Shown here in pieces: positions 42,581-51,351 of a stretch of 64,000 nt of DNA. The notes beneath the pieces were generated by a model that saw only the letters and a list, made by a program, of their open reading frames with translations, was not told the origin of the DNA and searched no databases. Every line of letters starts with the position of its first letter. The first letter of the stretch is position 1. The translations under genes and the position numbers were made by a program. This DNA is from JAFMPW01 sp041743085 (lineage in GTDB: Bacteria > Bacteroidota > Bacteroidia > Flavobacteriales > Flavobacteriaceae): positions 1 to 64,000 of the forward strand of contig JBGTNL010000075.1 in NCBI GenBank assembly GCA_041743085.1, read 5' to 3'.

Positions 42581-44799
42581 TATCCTCCTTGCCATATACA
42601 AGAGTTAAATTTGTGCTTACGGCGCTGTTGGCGGTGTTTGTGATACAAACTTCATGGCCTCAGGACAGTATACCGCCCGACAAGGATATTGAACCCTACT
42701 TCAATGCGGCAAGAGCCTTTGAAAATGAAAACAAAATAGAACTGGCCCTTGAATCACTCGATAAAGCGGCCGTGCTCGCCGAGGAAAATGAAAATGCAAA
42801 GGCCCTTGTGGATTGTTATCACAAATTTGCAGAGGTTTATTTCTTACTTGGTAAAAGGGAAAATGCTATCTTCTATTGGGATAGGGCTGCAGTACTTTTG
42901 GGAGATCTGGAATATCCTCACGGCCATGCCATACACAAATACATTGAAGCCATCCTGTTGTACGATAGCGGAAACAATTTTCAGGCCATCTTTATGCTGA
43001 ATGAAGCCAAGGAATTGAGCAATGACAGGAATCTATTGAATAATATCCTGTTGCTTGAGGGAAATATTTACCTGAGTATTGAAAAATACGACAGTGCCAC
43101 CACAAATTTTAATTCGCTCCTGGTAAACACTGATATTTATGAAGGCGACTATTTAAAGACCCAAGCCCACTTAGGACTTACAAAGCTCTACTTTCAGACA
43201 GAAAATTTTGAAGCAAGCCTTGAAAATGGGAATAATGCCCTGACAATTGCCAAGAATAACAGTTTTTCCAAAGAAATATTCGAAGCCAATGAACTTCTGG
43301 GCAAGACCTACGAAAAAATGGGCAAATACGATATGTCGCTGGTTCATAACAGGAATTTACTACAGTTAAAAGACTCTCTTTTTACTATTGAAAAGGTAAA
43401 ATTAGAGCAAAAATCCGCGGACAGGATCCAGTTTGAAATGATGACCGAAGTGATTGGCAATCAGGATGAAAAAATTGAGGAGCTGAACGAGAACGTCAAC
43501 CGGTCGGAAATTACGGCCATCCTGACATCCGCTTTTTTGACAATTATTTCCTTATTGGCGGTATCACTTTACCGGAACAACCAGATCAAATTAAAGACAA
43601 ACGATCTTCTTCATACAAAGAACCGGGAGTTGCAGGCAGCCAGGGATGCAGCGGTTCAGGCAATGGAAGCCAAAACCAATTTCTTATCTACAGTTAGCCA
43701 TGAACTAAGGACACCGCTTTACGCGGTAACAGGACTGACCCATTTGCTGCTCGAAGAAAATCCCAGTGAAAATCAGAGAGAACATTTGAAATCCCTGAAA
43801 TTTTCGGGAGATTACCTCCTGAATTTTATCAATGACATTCTGCAGATCAATAAGATAGATGCCGATAAGCTGGAAGCGCTGAATATTGAATTCAACCTGA
43901 AAAAAGTACTGACGGATGTAATCAATTCCCTGCAACAAAGTGCCAAGGAAAACAAAACGAAAATTACCCTGGACTTTGATGAAAATATCCCTGCCCATCT
44001 TATGAGCGACCCCCTCAAACTGTCGCAGATATTTATGAATTTAGTGGGGAATGCGCTTAAATTCACCAAACAGGGAGAAGTGATCGTCTTCGCTAAACTT
44101 ATGAAAAAAGAGGAGGAAGACGTTACACTTTATTTTGAGGTCAGGGATAATGGTATAGGGATATCAAAAGAGCAGCAGGAGCATATTTTTGAAAGCTTTG
44201 AGCAAGGCTCTATTCAGATAAACAGGGAATACGGCGGCACCGGGTTAGGACTTACAATCGTGAAAAGTCTGCTGGGCTTATTTGACAGTAAGATACATTT
44301 GGAAAGTGAACCCGGTAAAGGCAGTTCTTTCTTTTTTGAGCTTAATTTGAAGAGTAAGGACAGTATTGTTGATGATATCCCCTTTGAGATCACACTCAAG
44401 GACTACGACTTAAAAGGACTCTTTCTTCTTGTGGTGGAGGACAACAAGATCAATCAGGTGATTACCAAAAAAATGCTCCGCAAAAAGGATATGACCTGTG
44501 ATATAGCCAGCAATGGCATGGAGGCCATAGCCCTGGCCAAACAGCGTGATTATGATGGTATTCTTATGGATATTCACATGCCTGGGATAAGCGGTGTGGA
44601 AGCGACCATTGAAATACGAAAATTTGACAAAGACATCCCTATCATAGCGCTGACCGCAATATCCCTTGATGACAGCCTGGAGAATTTCTATGCGGCCGGT
44701 TGTAATGATGTGGTAACCAAACCTTTTAAGCCTGAAGTTTTCTATCAGAAAATTGGCGAAAACATCCTGGAATACAAACTCAATAAATCGGCTTCATAA
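42577..44799 (+). CDS. TPR-containing hybrid histidine kinase
   Basis: 740 aa. TTG start overlaps the GAPDH stop (TTGA). Signal-like N-terminus (VLTALLAVFVIQTSWPQ), a periplasmic array of tetratricopeptide repeats (about 40-270), coiled coil (about 280-310), transmembrane helix (about 311-333), HisKA with SHELRTPL (H about 375), HATPase (FMNLVGNALKFTKQG, RDNGIGISKEQQ, GGTGLGLTIVKSLL), and a C-terminal receiver (VVEDNKINQ, ILMDIHMPGISG, D about 663; VVTKPFKP). Bacteroidota TPR kinases sense by periplasmic TPRs. Signal unknown; the coupling to GAPDH is peculiar. Confidence 0.92.
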   Translation: MISSLPYTRVKFVLTALLAVFVIQTSWPQDSIPPDKDIEPYFNAARAFENENKIELALESLDKAAVLAEENENAKALVDCYHKFAEVYFLLGKRENAIFYWDRAAVLLGDLEYPHGHAIHKYIEAILLYDSGNNFQAIFMLNEAKELSNDRNLLNNILLLEGNIYLSIEKYDSATTNFNSLLVNTDIYEGDYLKTQAHLGLTKLYFQTENFEASLENGNNALTIAKNNSFSKEIFEANELLGKTYEKMGKYDMSLVHNRNLLQLKDSLFTIEKVKLEQKSADRIQFEMMTEVIGNQDEKIEELNENVNRSEITAILTSAFLTIISLLAVSLYRNNQIKLKTNDLLHTKNRELQAARDAAVQAMEAKTNFLSTVSHELRTPLYAVTGLTHLLLEENPSENQREHLKSLKFSGDYLLNFINDILQINKIDADKLEALNIEFNLKKVLTDVINSLQQSAKENKTKITLDFDENIPAHLMSDPLKLSQIFMNLVGNALKFTKQGEVIVFAKLMKKEEEDVTLYFEVRDNGIGISKEQQEHIFESFEQGSIQINREYGGTGLGLTIVKSLLGLFDSKIHLESEPGKGSSFFFELNLKSKDSIVDDIPFEITLKDYDLKGLFLLVVEDNKINQVITKKMLRKKDMTCDIASNGMEAIALAKQRDYDGILMDIHMPGISGVEATIEIRKFDKDIPIIALTAISLDDSLENFYAAGCNDVVTKPFKPEVFYQKIGENILEYKLNKSAS

Positions 44800-45786
44800 G
44801 GCTGCCAGCTTTTGCACAAAGATTTCATGGCCATTACCAAGGAATTCGTGCCTTACCTGGATATAATAAAGCCTGTTCACCTTACCCTTTGACCGCATAT
44901 AGTCTTTTTCGGTTGTGATCACATAAGGTCTGGAATTAAAGAGGTCAAGTTCATTTTCAGAGAAAAAATGATGGTCCTTAAAAATCAAATGCTCAAAAGT
45001 AATTCCCTGCATCCCAAGATATTTTACCAGCGGTTCCGGATCAGCAACCCCTGTCACCAAGGTTACTTTCTTATCTGTTAATCCCTCCAGTGGCATGCCG
45101 TCTTTATAGCCTTTTAAATGATCATCATAAGCAAAAAAACTGAAAAGTACTTCCTGCCCGTTTAAAGTATTCAGTTTTCTGCGTATCTGGGATTGTGCCT
45201 CACTATCCAGATCGGGAGGGCATTTGGTGACAACGATCAGATCTGCCCTTTTTGCCTGGTTTTTGGCATCCCTAAGGCTTCCCGTAGGCAAGTACCAGTC
45301 ATTTGTATACAGGTTGTCATAGGCGGTTAAAAGTATAGAAAAACCAGGGATAACCTTTCTGTGTTGAAAAGCATCGTCCAGAAGAATAAGGTCCGGGTTA
45401 ACGGTATCCTCGAGAATTGATATCCCCCGCTGTCTGTCCGCATCTACGGCGACAATAATCCCAGGAAATTTAGAATGTATTTGCAAGGGCTCGTCACCTA
45501 CCTCTTCCGCAGTACTATCGGAAGTCACTAAACCGAATCCCCTGGTTTTCCTTCTGTATCCCCTGCTGAGGACCGCTATCTTATGGGTGTGCTGTAAATG
45601 AGAGACCAGCATTTCTACCATCGGGGTCTTTCCCGTACCCCCCACATTTAAATTTCCGACACAGATGGTTGGGGTTTTGTACATTTTTGAGCTGAAAAAA
45701 CCATTGTCGTACAAATAATTTCTAATATGGACCACCAGGGCATAAAGCAGCGAAAAGGGGAACGCTATTTTTCTCAGCAGTTGCAT
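44794..45786 (-). CDS. lpxK: Tetraacyldisaccharide 4'-kinase
   Basis: Phosphorylates the lipid A precursor in the inner membrane. 330 aa. One N-terminal membrane-associated helix (FPFSLLYALVVHIRNYLY), P-loop NLNVGGTGKTPMVEML (about 45), the conserved VAVLSRGYRRKTRGF and DDAFQHRKV (about 142), C-terminal TTEKDYMR. Its 3' end overlaps the hybrid kinase gene by 6 bases tail to tail. Divergent from the Nif3-like gene. Confidence 0.95.
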   Translation of the reverse strand: MQLLRKIAFPFSLLYALVVHIRNYLYDNGFFSSKMYKTPTICVGNLNVGGTGKTPMVEMLVSHLQHTHKIAVLSRGYRRKTRGFGLVTSDSTAEEVGDEPLQIHSKFPGIIVAVDADRQRGISILEDTVNPDLILLDDAFQHRKVIPGFSILLTAYDNLYTNDWYLPTGSLRDAKNQAKRADLIVVTKCPPDLDSEAQSQIRRKLNTLNGQEVLFSFFAYDDHLKGYKDGMPLEGLTDKKVTLVTGVADPEPLVKYLGMQGITFEHLIFKDHHFFSENELDLFNSRPYVITTEKDYMRSKGKVNRLYYIQVRHEFLGNGHEIFVQKLAAL

Positions 45787-45816
45787 TAACTACGAAAATA
45801 TAATATTTTATCTTTG
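45786..45816 (+). promoter_or_regulatory. Probable promoter of the Nif3-like gene
   Basis: TATCTTTG (45809-45816) with TTA at 45786-45788, 20-nt spacing, 20 bases before the ATG; near-consensus Bacteroidota promoter. Confidence 0.55.
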
Positions 45817-45836
45817 GTACCCTTAAAACCAGAGAA

Positions 45837-46931
45837 ATGATTGTTAAAGGAGTTACCGATATATTGGAAGAATTAGCCCCTTTGCGGCACGCAGAAGATT
45901 TTGACAATGTTGGCCTTCTCGTTGGCAATTTCAATGCCGAAGTTTCAGGAGTACTGGTAACCCTGGATACACTTGAAAATGTAGTGGAGGAGGCATTTGA
46001 AAAAAAATGCAATCTGATTGTCAGTTTCCATCCTATTATCTTCTCCGGCCTTAAAAAAATAACCGGCCAAACCTATGTGGAACGCGTTGTCTTAAAAGCC
46101 ATTCAAAAAAAAATAGCCATTTATAGCATGCATACCGCTCTTGATAATGCTGCATCCGGAGTAAATGCAAAAATATGTGAAGTACTTGGGATACGAAATC
46201 CGGGGATCCTTATTCCAAAAAAAGATACTGTTAGGAAACTAACCACTTATGTGCCCCTGGCCGATACGGATAGGCTGAGAACCGCACTTTTTGAGGCGGG
46301 GGCGGGCAACATAGGCAATTACAGCAATTGCAGTTTTGCAATAAATGGCAAAGGGAGCTATAAAGCAGGCGACAACACCAACCCTGTGAAAGGCAAAAAG
46401 GGAGAAATTCACTATGAAAAGGAAACGCAGATCAATATTACTTTTGATGCCGCTAACGAAAACGCCATCCTGAATGCCCTTTTTAAAAATCATCCCTATG
46501 AGGAGGTGGCATATGAAATATATGCGCTCGAAAATACAAATCAAAAAATTGGAATGGGCATGGTCGGCGAGCTTGAAAAGGCCCTTAGCGAAACCGAATT
46601 TTTGAAATTGGTAAAGGATCGCATGAAGGTGTCTTGCTTAAGACATTCCACCCTGCTAGGGAAAACGGTCAAAAAGATTGCCGTTCTCGGGGGTAGCGGC
46701 GCTTTTGCCATAGGCCCGGCAAAGGCGGCCGGAGCAGATGTTTTGGTGACTTCAGACATAAAGTACCACCAATTTTATGAGGCAGAAGATAAAATAGTGA
46801 TTGCAGATGTGGGACACTATGAAAGTGAGCAGTTTACAAAAAATCTGTTGGTTGACTATCTTACGAAAAAAATCCCTAATTTTGCAATCTCTTTATCCGA
46901 GAGTAAAACAAATCCCATCAAGTATTTTTAA
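45837..46931 (+). CDS. Nif3-like dinuclear metal-centre protein
   Basis: 364 aa of the NIF3/YqfO family (GTP cyclohydrolase I type 2-like), hexameric toroids with a two-metal site. Ligand motifs: DNVGLLVG, VSFHPIIFSGLKK (the first His usually HHP; here FHP), SMHTALDNAASGVN, and the C-terminal ADVGHYESEQF. The central insert (about 130-235, PII-like CutA1 fold) typical of YqfO is present. Biological role unsettled. Two bases separate it from the next gene, with which it forms a conserved pair. Confidence 0.9.
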   Translation: MIVKGVTDILEELAPLRHAEDFDNVGLLVGNFNAEVSGVLVTLDTLENVVEEAFEKKCNLIVSFHPIIFSGLKKITGQTYVERVVLKAIQKKIAIYSMHTALDNAASGVNAKICEVLGIRNPGILIPKKDTVRKLTTYVPLADTDRLRTALFEAGAGNIGNYSNCSFAINGKGSYKAGDNTNPVKGKKGEIHYEKETQINITFDAANENAILNALFKNHPYEEVAYEIYALENTNQKIGMGMVGELEKALSETEFLKLVKDRMKVSCLRHSTLLGKTVKKIAVLGGSGAFAIGPAKAAGADVLVTSDIKYHQFYEAEDKIVIADVGHYESEQFTKNLLVDYLTKKIPNFAISLSESKTNPIKYF

Positions 46932-46933
46932 AT

Positions 46934-47713
46934 ATGGCAGCAAAGAAAGAAATTACGGTAGAAGAAAAATTAAGAGCGTTGTATGATCTTCAATTGATAG
47001 ATTCCCGTGTTGATGAAATTAGAAATGTCCGTGGGGAACTCCCCCTGGAAGTTCAGGATCTGGATGATGAAGTACTTGGTCTTAAAACCCGTATGGATAA
47101 GTTAAAAACCGATGTGGAGACCGTTAATTACGAAATTACCGCAAAGAAGAACCTTATTGAAGAAGCGAAGGTGCTGATAAAAAAATACGCCGAGCAACAA
47201 AAAAATGTCCGGAACAGCCGGGAATTTAATTCCCTCGCAAAAGAAGTGGAATTTCAGGAATTGGAAATTCAGCTGGCCGATAAGAATATTAAGGAATTTA
47301 AAACCCAGATAGAACAGAAAAAAGAAGTGATCGCCGACACCAAGGAACGCCTTACGGAACGTGAAGCGCACCTGAAGCATAAAAAAAGTGAATTGGATGC
47401 TATCCTGGCTGAGACCGAAAAAGAGGAAAAACAATTGCTGGCAAAATCCGCATCGTTCGAAAAAGAAATTGAAGACCGCTTGATTCAGGCGTACAAGAGG
47501 ATACGAAACAACGTGAAAAATGGTTTGGCCGTTGTTCCCGTTGAACGAGGGGCTTCCGGAGGATCCTTTTTTACCATCCCGCCTCAGGTACAGGTAGAGA
47601 TTGCTTCCAGGAAAAAAATAATCACGGATGAACACAGCGGGCGCATTCTTGTGGATCCCGTTCTGGCGGAAGAAGAGCAGGAAAAAATGCACAAGCTTTT
47701 CGAAAAGATTTAA
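46934..47713 (+). CDS. Zinc-ribbon-family coiled-coil protein without zinc cysteines
   Basis: 259 aa: long antiparallel coiled coil (about 30-185, EKKQ-rich) and a C-terminal knuckle. In relatives (C4-type zinc ribbon, DUF164/CT398-like) the end has two CxxC pairs; here it reads RGASGGSFFTIPPQ and IITDEHSGRILVD, so each expected Cys is Ser or Asp while the surrounding residues are conserved. The fold may persist without metal. CT398-like proteins interact with secretion and sigma factors; role here unknown. Coupled to the Nif3-like gene. Confidence 0.88.
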   Translation: MAAKKEITVEEKLRALYDLQLIDSRVDEIRNVRGELPLEVQDLDDEVLGLKTRMDKLKTDVETVNYEITAKKNLIEEAKVLIKKYAEQQKNVRNSREFNSLAKEVEFQELEIQLADKNIKEFKTQIEQKKEVIADTKERLTEREAHLKHKKSELDAILAETEKEEKQLLAKSASFEKEIEDRLIQAYKRIRNNVKNGLAVVPVERGASGGSFFTIPPQVQVEIASRKKIITDEHSGRILVDPVLAEEEQEKMHKLFEKI

Positions 47714-47734
47714 AACATAAACTTAACTATTAAT

Positions 47735-47770
47735 AAGAAAGTCGTTTGCCAGCTGGCAAACGACTTTCTT
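47735..47770 (+). terminator. Perfect 36-bp palindrome terminator
   Basis: 18-bp arms without mismatch (AAAGTCGTTTGCCAG and its complement) centred at 47752/47753, A-rich before, CTTTCTT after. Ends the Nif3-zinc-ribbon operon; with no loop bases it also fits a dyad operator. Confidence 0.75.
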
Positions 47771-47804
47771 CATATCTTATCCGGACATTAAGAAATGTAA
47801 CTTC

Positions 47805-48224
47805 ATGGTTATCAAAGTTTACAGCATTTGCCTCTTTTTACTAATTAATTCAATAGCAATGGCGCAGAACCTTTCTGAACTTAAGAGGAACAAACGTGTT
47901 TTGCTGGTAATGGATACGGAGAATGATGCGGCTTTCCGTTCAGAACAACTCCAAATTTTTGACAATTACAGTGAGGAAATGAAAGAGCGCGATCTTGTCA
48001 CTTATTGCTATACAGGGGATAGCATGCTCGATCGGAATGAAAATCCTGTAGCTATGGATGTAACGGAGGTTCCCGAGAAAGATTTCCAGGGAGTTATCTT
48101 AATCGGCAAAGACGGGGGAGTTAAATCTATGGATAAGTTTGTGGTGGATCCCAAAACTATTTTTGATCGCATTGATGCCATGCCTATGCGGCAATCGGAA
48201 ATGCGAGCTTCCAAAAAACACTAA
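47805..48224 (+). CDS. DUF4174 secreted protein
   Basis: 139 aa. Signal peptide (residues 1-20, ending SIAMAQ), then the DUF4174 thioredoxin-like core: NKRVLLVMDTENDAAFRSEQ, FQGVILIGKDGGVKSMDKF, and the end signature LIDAMPMRQSEMR (here RIDAMPMRQSEMR). Such proteins are exported and of unknown function. No cysteine pair in the mature part, so no redox activity is implied. The following 48225-48355 gap holds no feature. Confidence 0.85.
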   Translation: MVIKVYSICLFLLINSIAMAQNLSELKRNKRVLLVMDTENDAAFRSEQLQIFDNYSEEMKERDLVTYCYTGDSMLDRNENPVAMDVTEVPEKDFQGVILIGKDGGVKSMDKFVVDPKTIFDRIDAMPMRQSEMRASKKH

Positions 48225-48355
48225 AAACTTTATTTGATGCGCCGACATTGCAGCAGTCCTATATTCAGATTAGTTTCTATGGCGTTTTGTCACCCTGAGT
48301 GTGTCATCCTGAGGATTAAACAATGCCGGTACAAAAAGTGTTTAACAATTATACC

Positions 48356-49705
48356 CTACCTTCCGGATAAGGCCTCCAAGATTTTATTTTCAACCTCTTC
48401 ACTATCCCATTTCTCTTCAATGCGGGGTATTTCCATGATCCTTTTCATTATATTTTCCTGGAAGTCACCAATAGCCAAGGCCTCGGCATAGGGGCTTTCC
48501 GAAAAGGTTACCCGGGAATAGACCGGGATCCATTTGTCCGGATGCTTTTTTGCAAAATGTTTTTCTATCTTTTTTTGTAGCATAAATTTTGGATCCGCCG
48601 TTTTACTGCTCATTTCAATAAAATTCCTGTAGCTTAATTCCGCAATGGCATCCGCATCGGGTTTCCTGTCTTTCTGGTAGTTTTGAAATATCGTTTCCCA
48701 GGCGTCCCCATGCTTCCTTATTAACTTATATAGGTAGTAAATGTCTTCAAACCCGGCATTCATCCCCTGTCCGTAGAAGGGAACCACCGCATGGGCAGAA
48801 TCGCCTACCAGGGCAACCTTGTCCCAGTAGGTCCAGGGATAACACTTCATAGTAACCATGGCACTGGTGGGATTTTTGAAGAAGTCCCCGGTAAGATTCT
48901 CAATATCTTCCATCACATCGGGGAAGTACTTTCTAAAAAAAGTCCTGGCCTCTTCCTTATTCGTTATGCTCGCAAAAGAGACTTCTCCTTCGAAAGGCAA
49001 AAACAAGGTGCACGTGAAACTACCGTCCAAATTGGGCATGGCAATAAACATAAACCTGCCCCTGGGCCAGATATGAAAGGAATTTTTATCCAGTTTATGT
49101 GTCCCGTCAGGATTTGACGCAATGGCAAGCTCTTTATAACCCACATCAATAAAGTCTTGTGAATAATCGAACCTGCTGCGTCGTTGCATTTTATGCCGGA
49201 CACGGGAAAAAGCACCGTCACAGCCAAACACTATATCAAAATGGTATTCTTTCCATTGGCTCTTTTCCGATTCTCCCGTAAACAATATTGCATGGGGTAA
49301 GTCAACATCCCAAATCTTTTCGTTAAACCTGAAACGTACTCCGGCCTCCTCGGCAAGATCTATCATGGCCCTGTTTAGCACCCCCCTGGAGATAGACCAA
49401 ATGGCTTCCCCCTCCTTACCGTACTTCTGGAAGTATACCGCTTTATCAATGACATGCATTGCGCGTTTGTCCAGTGGGATCGCAATTTTTTTTATGGCAT
49501 CTTCTATTCCCACCTCCCTTAGCGCCTTCCATCCCCTATCGCTCATGGCCAGGTTAATGGACCTGCCCGAAAACTCAATTGTCCTTATATCCGGTCTTCT
49601 GTCAAAGACCGTAATATGGTGTTCGAATTTTCGAAGGTAAATTGCCAAAAGGGAGCCAACTAAACCTGAGCCGGCAATAGCAATGTTTCTGGGAGTTTGT
49701 ATCAT
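48356..49705 (-). CDS. kmo: Kynurenine 3-monooxygenase
   Basis: FAD-dependent hydroxylation of kynurenine to 3-hydroxykynurenine. 449 aa with the FAD-binding GSGLVGSLLA near residue 11, FDRRPDIR, the KMO-typical GRSINLAMSDRGWKAL (about 45), FGCDGAFSRVRHKM (DG motif) and ALVGDSAHAVVPFYGQGMNAGFED (about 305). The C-terminal helix region is present. Together with kynU 3 kb away it forms part of the kynurenine route; tryptophan dioxygenase and formamidase are not in the window. Confidence 0.93.
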   Translation of the reverse strand: MIQTPRNIAIAGSGLVGSLLAIYLRKFEHHITVFDRRPDIRTIEFSGRSINLAMSDRGWKALREVGIEDAIKKIAIPLDKRAMHVIDKAVYFQKYGKEGEAIWSISRGVLNRAMIDLAEEAGVRFRFNEKIWDVDLPHAILFTGESEKSQWKEYHFDIVFGCDGAFSRVRHKMQRRSRFDYSQDFIDVGYKELAIASNPDGTHKLDKNSFHIWPRGRFMFIAMPNLDGSFTCTLFLPFEGEVSFASITNKEEARTFFRKYFPDVMEDIENLTGDFFKNPTSAMVTMKCYPWTYWDKVALVGDSAHAVVPFYGQGMNAGFEDIYYLYKLIRKHGDAWETIFQNYQKDRKPDADAIAELSYRNFIEMSSKTADPKFMLQKKIEKHFAKKHPDKWIPVYSRVTFSESPYAEALAIGDFQENIMKRIMEIPRIEEKWDSEEVENKILEALSGR

Positions 49706-49878
49706 GTAGTTTGTTCGATGCAGTACCTTTGTTTGTCCCTCACTTTTCGTATTTAGAAAACCTAAAGTGTTCCTGCCTGTCTAATTTAATCCTTTTTTAA
49801 CATTGCACCAACAACCAAAATTGAAAATGACAACGTATATACTTTGAATTTTCCGCTTAGGCGTCCATATATATCCAG

Positions 49879-49915
49879 AAAGTCCTTCCCAATTGAATCG
49901 CGAAGGACTTTTTCT
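49879..49915. terminator. Hairpin between kmo and clpP
   Basis: 10-bp perfect stem AAAGTCCTTC/GAAGGACTTT with a 13-base loop and T-run on the plus side. Both neighbours run leftwards, so it most likely ends the clpP transcript despite the weaker T-run on that strand. Otherwise 49706-49992 holds nothing clear. Confidence 0.5.
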
Positions 49916-49992
49916 TTAGTGTCTTCTACCGCTAATTTTAATCAGCCCCTACCAGTAGTCATGTTCAGGCTCTTTTAAAAGGCTTTCGCAAT

Positions 49993-50541
49993 TTATTCAA
50001 GAATCCCGTCTACAATGCCATATTCCACGGATTCCTCCGCGCCCATCCAGTAATCCCGGTTAAAATCCCTCATGATCTTTTCATAGGTTTGGCCGCAATT
50101 CTCAGCGAGTATCCTTGCCCCTAATTCCTTGCTTTTTATGATCTCTTTGGCTTGAATTTCAATATTTGAAGCCTGCCCCCTGGCACCACCGCTGGGTTGA
50201 TGGATCATTACCCGGGCATGGGGCTGAATAAACCTTCTGCCCTTCTCCCCCACGGATAGCAAAATGGACCCCATAGACGCGGCCAGGCCCGAGCAAACCG
50301 TAGATACCGGACTCTTAATCTGTTTGATGGTATCATAAATAGCAAAGCCGGAAGTAACATAACCCCCCGGACTATTGATCACCAGTTGTATTTCCTTATT
50401 GTTTTGAAGATCCAGGTACAGCAATCTGTCTATAACATGTTTGGCGGAGTCGTCATCTACCATCCCCCATAAAAAAACCTTGCGTTCTTCCAATAACTTT
50501 TCCTGAATAGCTTCCTGAACTTTTCCTTTTTTTGCACTCAT
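49993..50541 (-). CDS. clpP: ATP-dependent Clp protease proteolytic subunit (ClpP)
   Basis: Serine protease of the ClpP chamber. 182 aa from ATG 50541 (MSAKKGKVQEAIQEKLLEE). Oxyanion NSPGGYVTSG, nucleophile in GLAASMGSILL (about S89), catalytic His in MIHQPSGGARG, Asp region MRDFNRDYWMGAEESVEYG. The N-terminal region is unlike the main ClpP (no processing sites, KVFLWGMVDDD), so it may be the second ClpP paralogue common in Bacteroidota. No clpX adjacent. Confidence 0.88.
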   Translation of the reverse strand: MSAKKGKVQEAIQEKLLEERKVFLWGMVDDDSAKHVIDRLLYLDLQNNKEIQLVINSPGGYVTSGFAIYDTIKQIKSPVSTVCSGLAASMGSILLSVGEKGRRFIQPHARVMIHQPSGGARGQASNIEIQAKEIIKSKELGARILAENCGQTYEKIMRDFNRDYWMGAEESVEYGIVDGILE

Positions 50542-50661
50542 TCCTTTGTTTTGGTTAAAAGTCAAAATTAATCAAATTATTGGGATTTACAGTCCCAACA
50601 ATCCTGGGGATTTATTTCCGATTTGGGGAAGAAAGCCACTATCTTTGAAAAAAAGTATAAA

Positions 50662-51342
50662 ATGAAAAACCACCTGTACATTATTTTTCTTGGTGTGTTA
50701 ATGCTCGCCAATTGTAAGACGGAAAAAAAGTCAGAAACTCCTGGGATGCAGAAGGAAGGCTCCGTTCTGGAAAAATTAGCCCATGCCAACGGCTACGATA
50801 ATTGGAATAAGGTCAAAGAACTGAAATTTACATTTAATGTGGACAGGGATACTTCGCATTTCGAAAGAAGTTGGATATGGGATACGAAGGCCAATACCGT
50901 CACGGGAATCTCCCCCGGCGATACGGTTACCTATGATCGAAAAGCTGTGGATAGTACTAATACCCAGCTCGACGGAGCCTTCATAAATGACAAATATTGG
51001 CTATTGGCCCCCATAAACATATTCTGGGATAAAGACAATCTGGAATACACCCACACCGCCCGGGTTGCAGCTCCTATGAGTAAAGATACCTTGCAAAAAT
51101 TAAGTGTGGTCTATAAGGCTGAAGGCGGGTATACCCCCGGAGACGCCTATGATTTTTATTTCGATGATGATTTTATAGTAAGGGAATGGGTATTCAGAAA
51201 AAGCAACCAGGCAGAACCCTCCATGACTACCAGCTGGGAGGATTACACGGACGAGGGAGGACTGAAAATAGGGCAAATGCATAAAAACGAAGATGGCTCC
51301 TTCAAATTATATTTTACCGACCTGGCCATAACCAATCGATAA
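50662..51342 (+). CDS. Lipoprotein, unknown function
   Basis: 226 aa from ATG 50662 (MKNHLYIIFLGVLMLANC, lipobox LMLANC). The mature part has a beta-rich pattern like LolA/LolB or outer-membrane lipoprotein-sorting folds: NGYDNWNKVKELKFTFNVDRD, FERSWIWDTKANTVTG, FDDDFIVREWVFRKSN, MTTSWEDYTDEGGLKI, LYFTDLAI. Resembles a group annotated only as hypothetical in flavobacteria. TATCTTTG at 50640-50647 is a possible -7 element. Confidence 0.75.
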   Translation: MKNHLYIIFLGVLMLANCKTEKKSETPGMQKEGSVLEKLAHANGYDNWNKVKELKFTFNVDRDTSHFERSWIWDTKANTVTGISPGDTVTYDRKAVDSTNTQLDGAFINDKYWLLAPINIFWDKDNLEYTHTARVAAPMSKDTLQKLSVVYKAEGGYTPGDAYDFYFDDDFIVREWVFRKSNQAEPSMTTSWEDYTDEGGLKIGQMHKNEDGSFKLYFTDLAITNR

Positions 51343-51351
51343 GTATACGGA

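Noticed and set aside
47735..47770. Transcription-factor operator reading of the 36-bp palindrome
   Set aside because: Its place right after an operon and flanking A/T tracts fit a terminator better; no regulator gene is adjacent.
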